Source of the DNA: Gigantopelta aegis
Taxonomy: Eukaryota; Mollusca; Gastropoda; Neomphalida; Peltospiridae
Direction of reading: 5' to 3'
Assembly: GCF_016097555.1 (NCBI RefSeq)
Contig: NW_024533092.1
Coordinates: 1 to 64,000 of the forward strand
DNA length: 64,000 nucleotides
This document shows, in pieces, positions 62,410 through 64,000 of the stretch. Positions within the stretch are counted from its first letter, which is position 1. The number at the start of each line of letters is the position of its first letter. The position numbers were made by a program, and so were the translations under genes. The notes under the pieces were generated by a model, which saw nothing but the letters and a program-made list of their open reading frames with translations, ran no database searches and had not been told where the DNA came from.

Positions 62410-64000
62410 GCCCCTCTAGTTTATGTTCTGATACTCAATCTCTCATTCTTTAACGACAAAACGTAGACATCATTAACAACAGCCTATAGAAGCGAAGATA
62501 ATCTTCTACTGAATGCAAGTTGACACACCCATATACAGTCATAATTTGTCGCCAGTACTCATACAAGAGTCACCAACCAAATAGAGGCTCTATAAATCAC
62601 AGGCAGTTGGTCTGTATGTTAGATCCACCATTATATTCACATGTATTACCTGGCTCACTTAAGACTTTTGTAACAATTATTTTTCCATCTTTGATATTGT
62701 TCTTGTCCTTTTCTTACTCTCAGTGTTGTAAAAGACTAAAGTTTAAGTTTCTTCTCTATCATTGTGTTATCTTTTTTGAAATATTAAAAGTTATTTTATT
62801 AAAGAAGTTTTCTCTGTTATCCTTTCATATTTCCCTACATATAGTCTCAACAACACACTACTTTGTGTTACAAAGATTATATTGATAGCAATAATAATAT
62901 TTAACAAAATATATTAAAAACTCACTATAATATATTTGAAGTGAAACACAGTCATTTAAAATAGAAAATTACCTAGAAGATATTGAAAGTATGTGCTGTT
63001 AAATATTATCTGGATAGGTTACAAATACTGATTCATATGTGGTATTGATCATTCAAGATATTGTAAGGAGAGTCATGTAACTCTACACGATATTTCTGTT
63101 GTACAAAAGCCATATAATTGTGATACAAAAACAACAATCTATGGCAACTAGGTAAACACATTGACATACCATATTACCAAGTGAAATAGGTTAGGTGGGA
63201 TAAGACTGAGGGCAATCAGATTGTATTCACAAGGAACTAATTAGATATGTGCTCCTCATGAACCAATATTGAGTTGAGCGGGGGGATTTTACCTCCCTTG
63301 TTCTTACTCTACTAACATATCACTAATGGTCATCTTGAACAGTTATTATATTAGTCTAGCCATTTCTTATCAATTATGATAACTTCAAGTATATTACTTA
63401 CTCTATTGTATACCTTTTTTTATTAATATTATATTATTAAAAATTATATTTGTTTGGATACATAACAACTCATATAATTCTAAGAAGTTATATACATTTG
63501 AGGGTTCTGAAACCTATATAGTATAACCTTGAATTGTTATTCAGTTGCTATGGAAAGAATGTACCACAGTACTAATGTTCTGGGAAAGGATATCCTATAA
63601 ATAGATATACTGATATTCATAGTATGACCATATATGGATTGTTATACTTAGCGGTATGGGGAATAATCCATGTGTTCTCACTTTACAGATAAACAGCCCT
63701 GATTTGTATTTAGATTACATCTACTAAGAAAGACTCCATCCATTTGTTATCAATCAAGTCAAAATCAACATGTCTAGATAGACATACCACTTACTAATAA
63801 ACCCACTAATGACAATACTTAAAATACATATGTATAAATGATATATATATATATCCCCAAATTACATTGATATTGCTGGCCCTTGACACAAACACACTTA
63901 ACAACTATACTACTCCTATTCTGACTATACTTGTAGTTTGTAATATAAACATATAAACAACAACAAATACACTCTATATATATAACTGTATTGAAAGGCA
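62410..64000. other. Non-coding AT-rich end of the window
   Basis: I see no supportable gene. The open frame at 62520-62885 has no recognisable protein pattern and becomes very F/L/S-rich. Confidence 0.4.

Noticed and set aside
1-64000. Retroviral, LTR, LINE or Polinton elements
   Set aside because: I saw no reverse transcriptase, integrase, capsid or polymerase motifs and no paired LTRs. The repeats found are duplications, MITE-like elements and satellites.

Overview
The window looks like nuclear DNA of an AT-rich, compact non-bilaterian animal, most likely a demosponge. The reasons are short GT-AG introns (many 50-80 nt), metazoan housekeeping genes, and a tandem family of Death-fold/MATH proteins of the kind I associate with sponges. 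Species was not determined. Single-copy housekeeping genes here (COMMD6, RWDD1, WTAP, RPL4) each show apparent 1-base frameshifts inside otherwise conserved protein. Isolated frameshifts are therefore more likely consensus indel errors than gene death, and exon ends are approximate.

Region 1 (about 2.6-45.4 kb, all on the + strand) is a tandem array of six related genes, called A-F here. Their parts come from a shared kit: an N-terminal all-helical CARD-like exon, a Death domain, a recurrent unassigned alpha/beta domain ending in a 'SIIVTCYAP'-type strand, a short ankyrin stretch, a second Death domain, a CARD-like exon, and a coiled coil built from tiny symmetric exons. The C-terminal module differs between genes: NLR-style LRRs in A, filamin-like Ig plus NHL propeller in B, and two TRAF/MATH domains in C, D, E and F. 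Gene C also has a transmembrane exon. No kinase, NACHT, RING or caspase is visible. The best reading is a sponge-type innate-immune or cell-death adaptor/receptor family that grows by unequal duplication and by swapping sensor ends. This is the main candidate for an undescribed system in the window.

Region 2 (about 34.5-38.5 and 45.4-48.1 kb) is 3' flank carried along by the duplications. It holds two broken pieces of RPL4, an inverted scrap of the CARD-like exon, and a GC-richer dispersed repeat. About 10.1 kb (gene E plus flank) was duplicated to give gene F. The junction is visible near 38,530, where RPL4 exon 3 stops abruptly against gene F's upstream DNA.

Region 3 (48.1-55.3 kb) is a tight housekeeping cluster: RPL4 (-) head-to-head with COMMD6 (+), COMMD6 tail-to-tail with RWDD1 (-), and RWDD1 head-to-head with WTAP (+), with 87 bp between the last two start codons. 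Region 4 (55.3-64 kb) is mostly non-coding AT-rich DNA with one unrecognised spliced gene near 61.0-62.4 kb.
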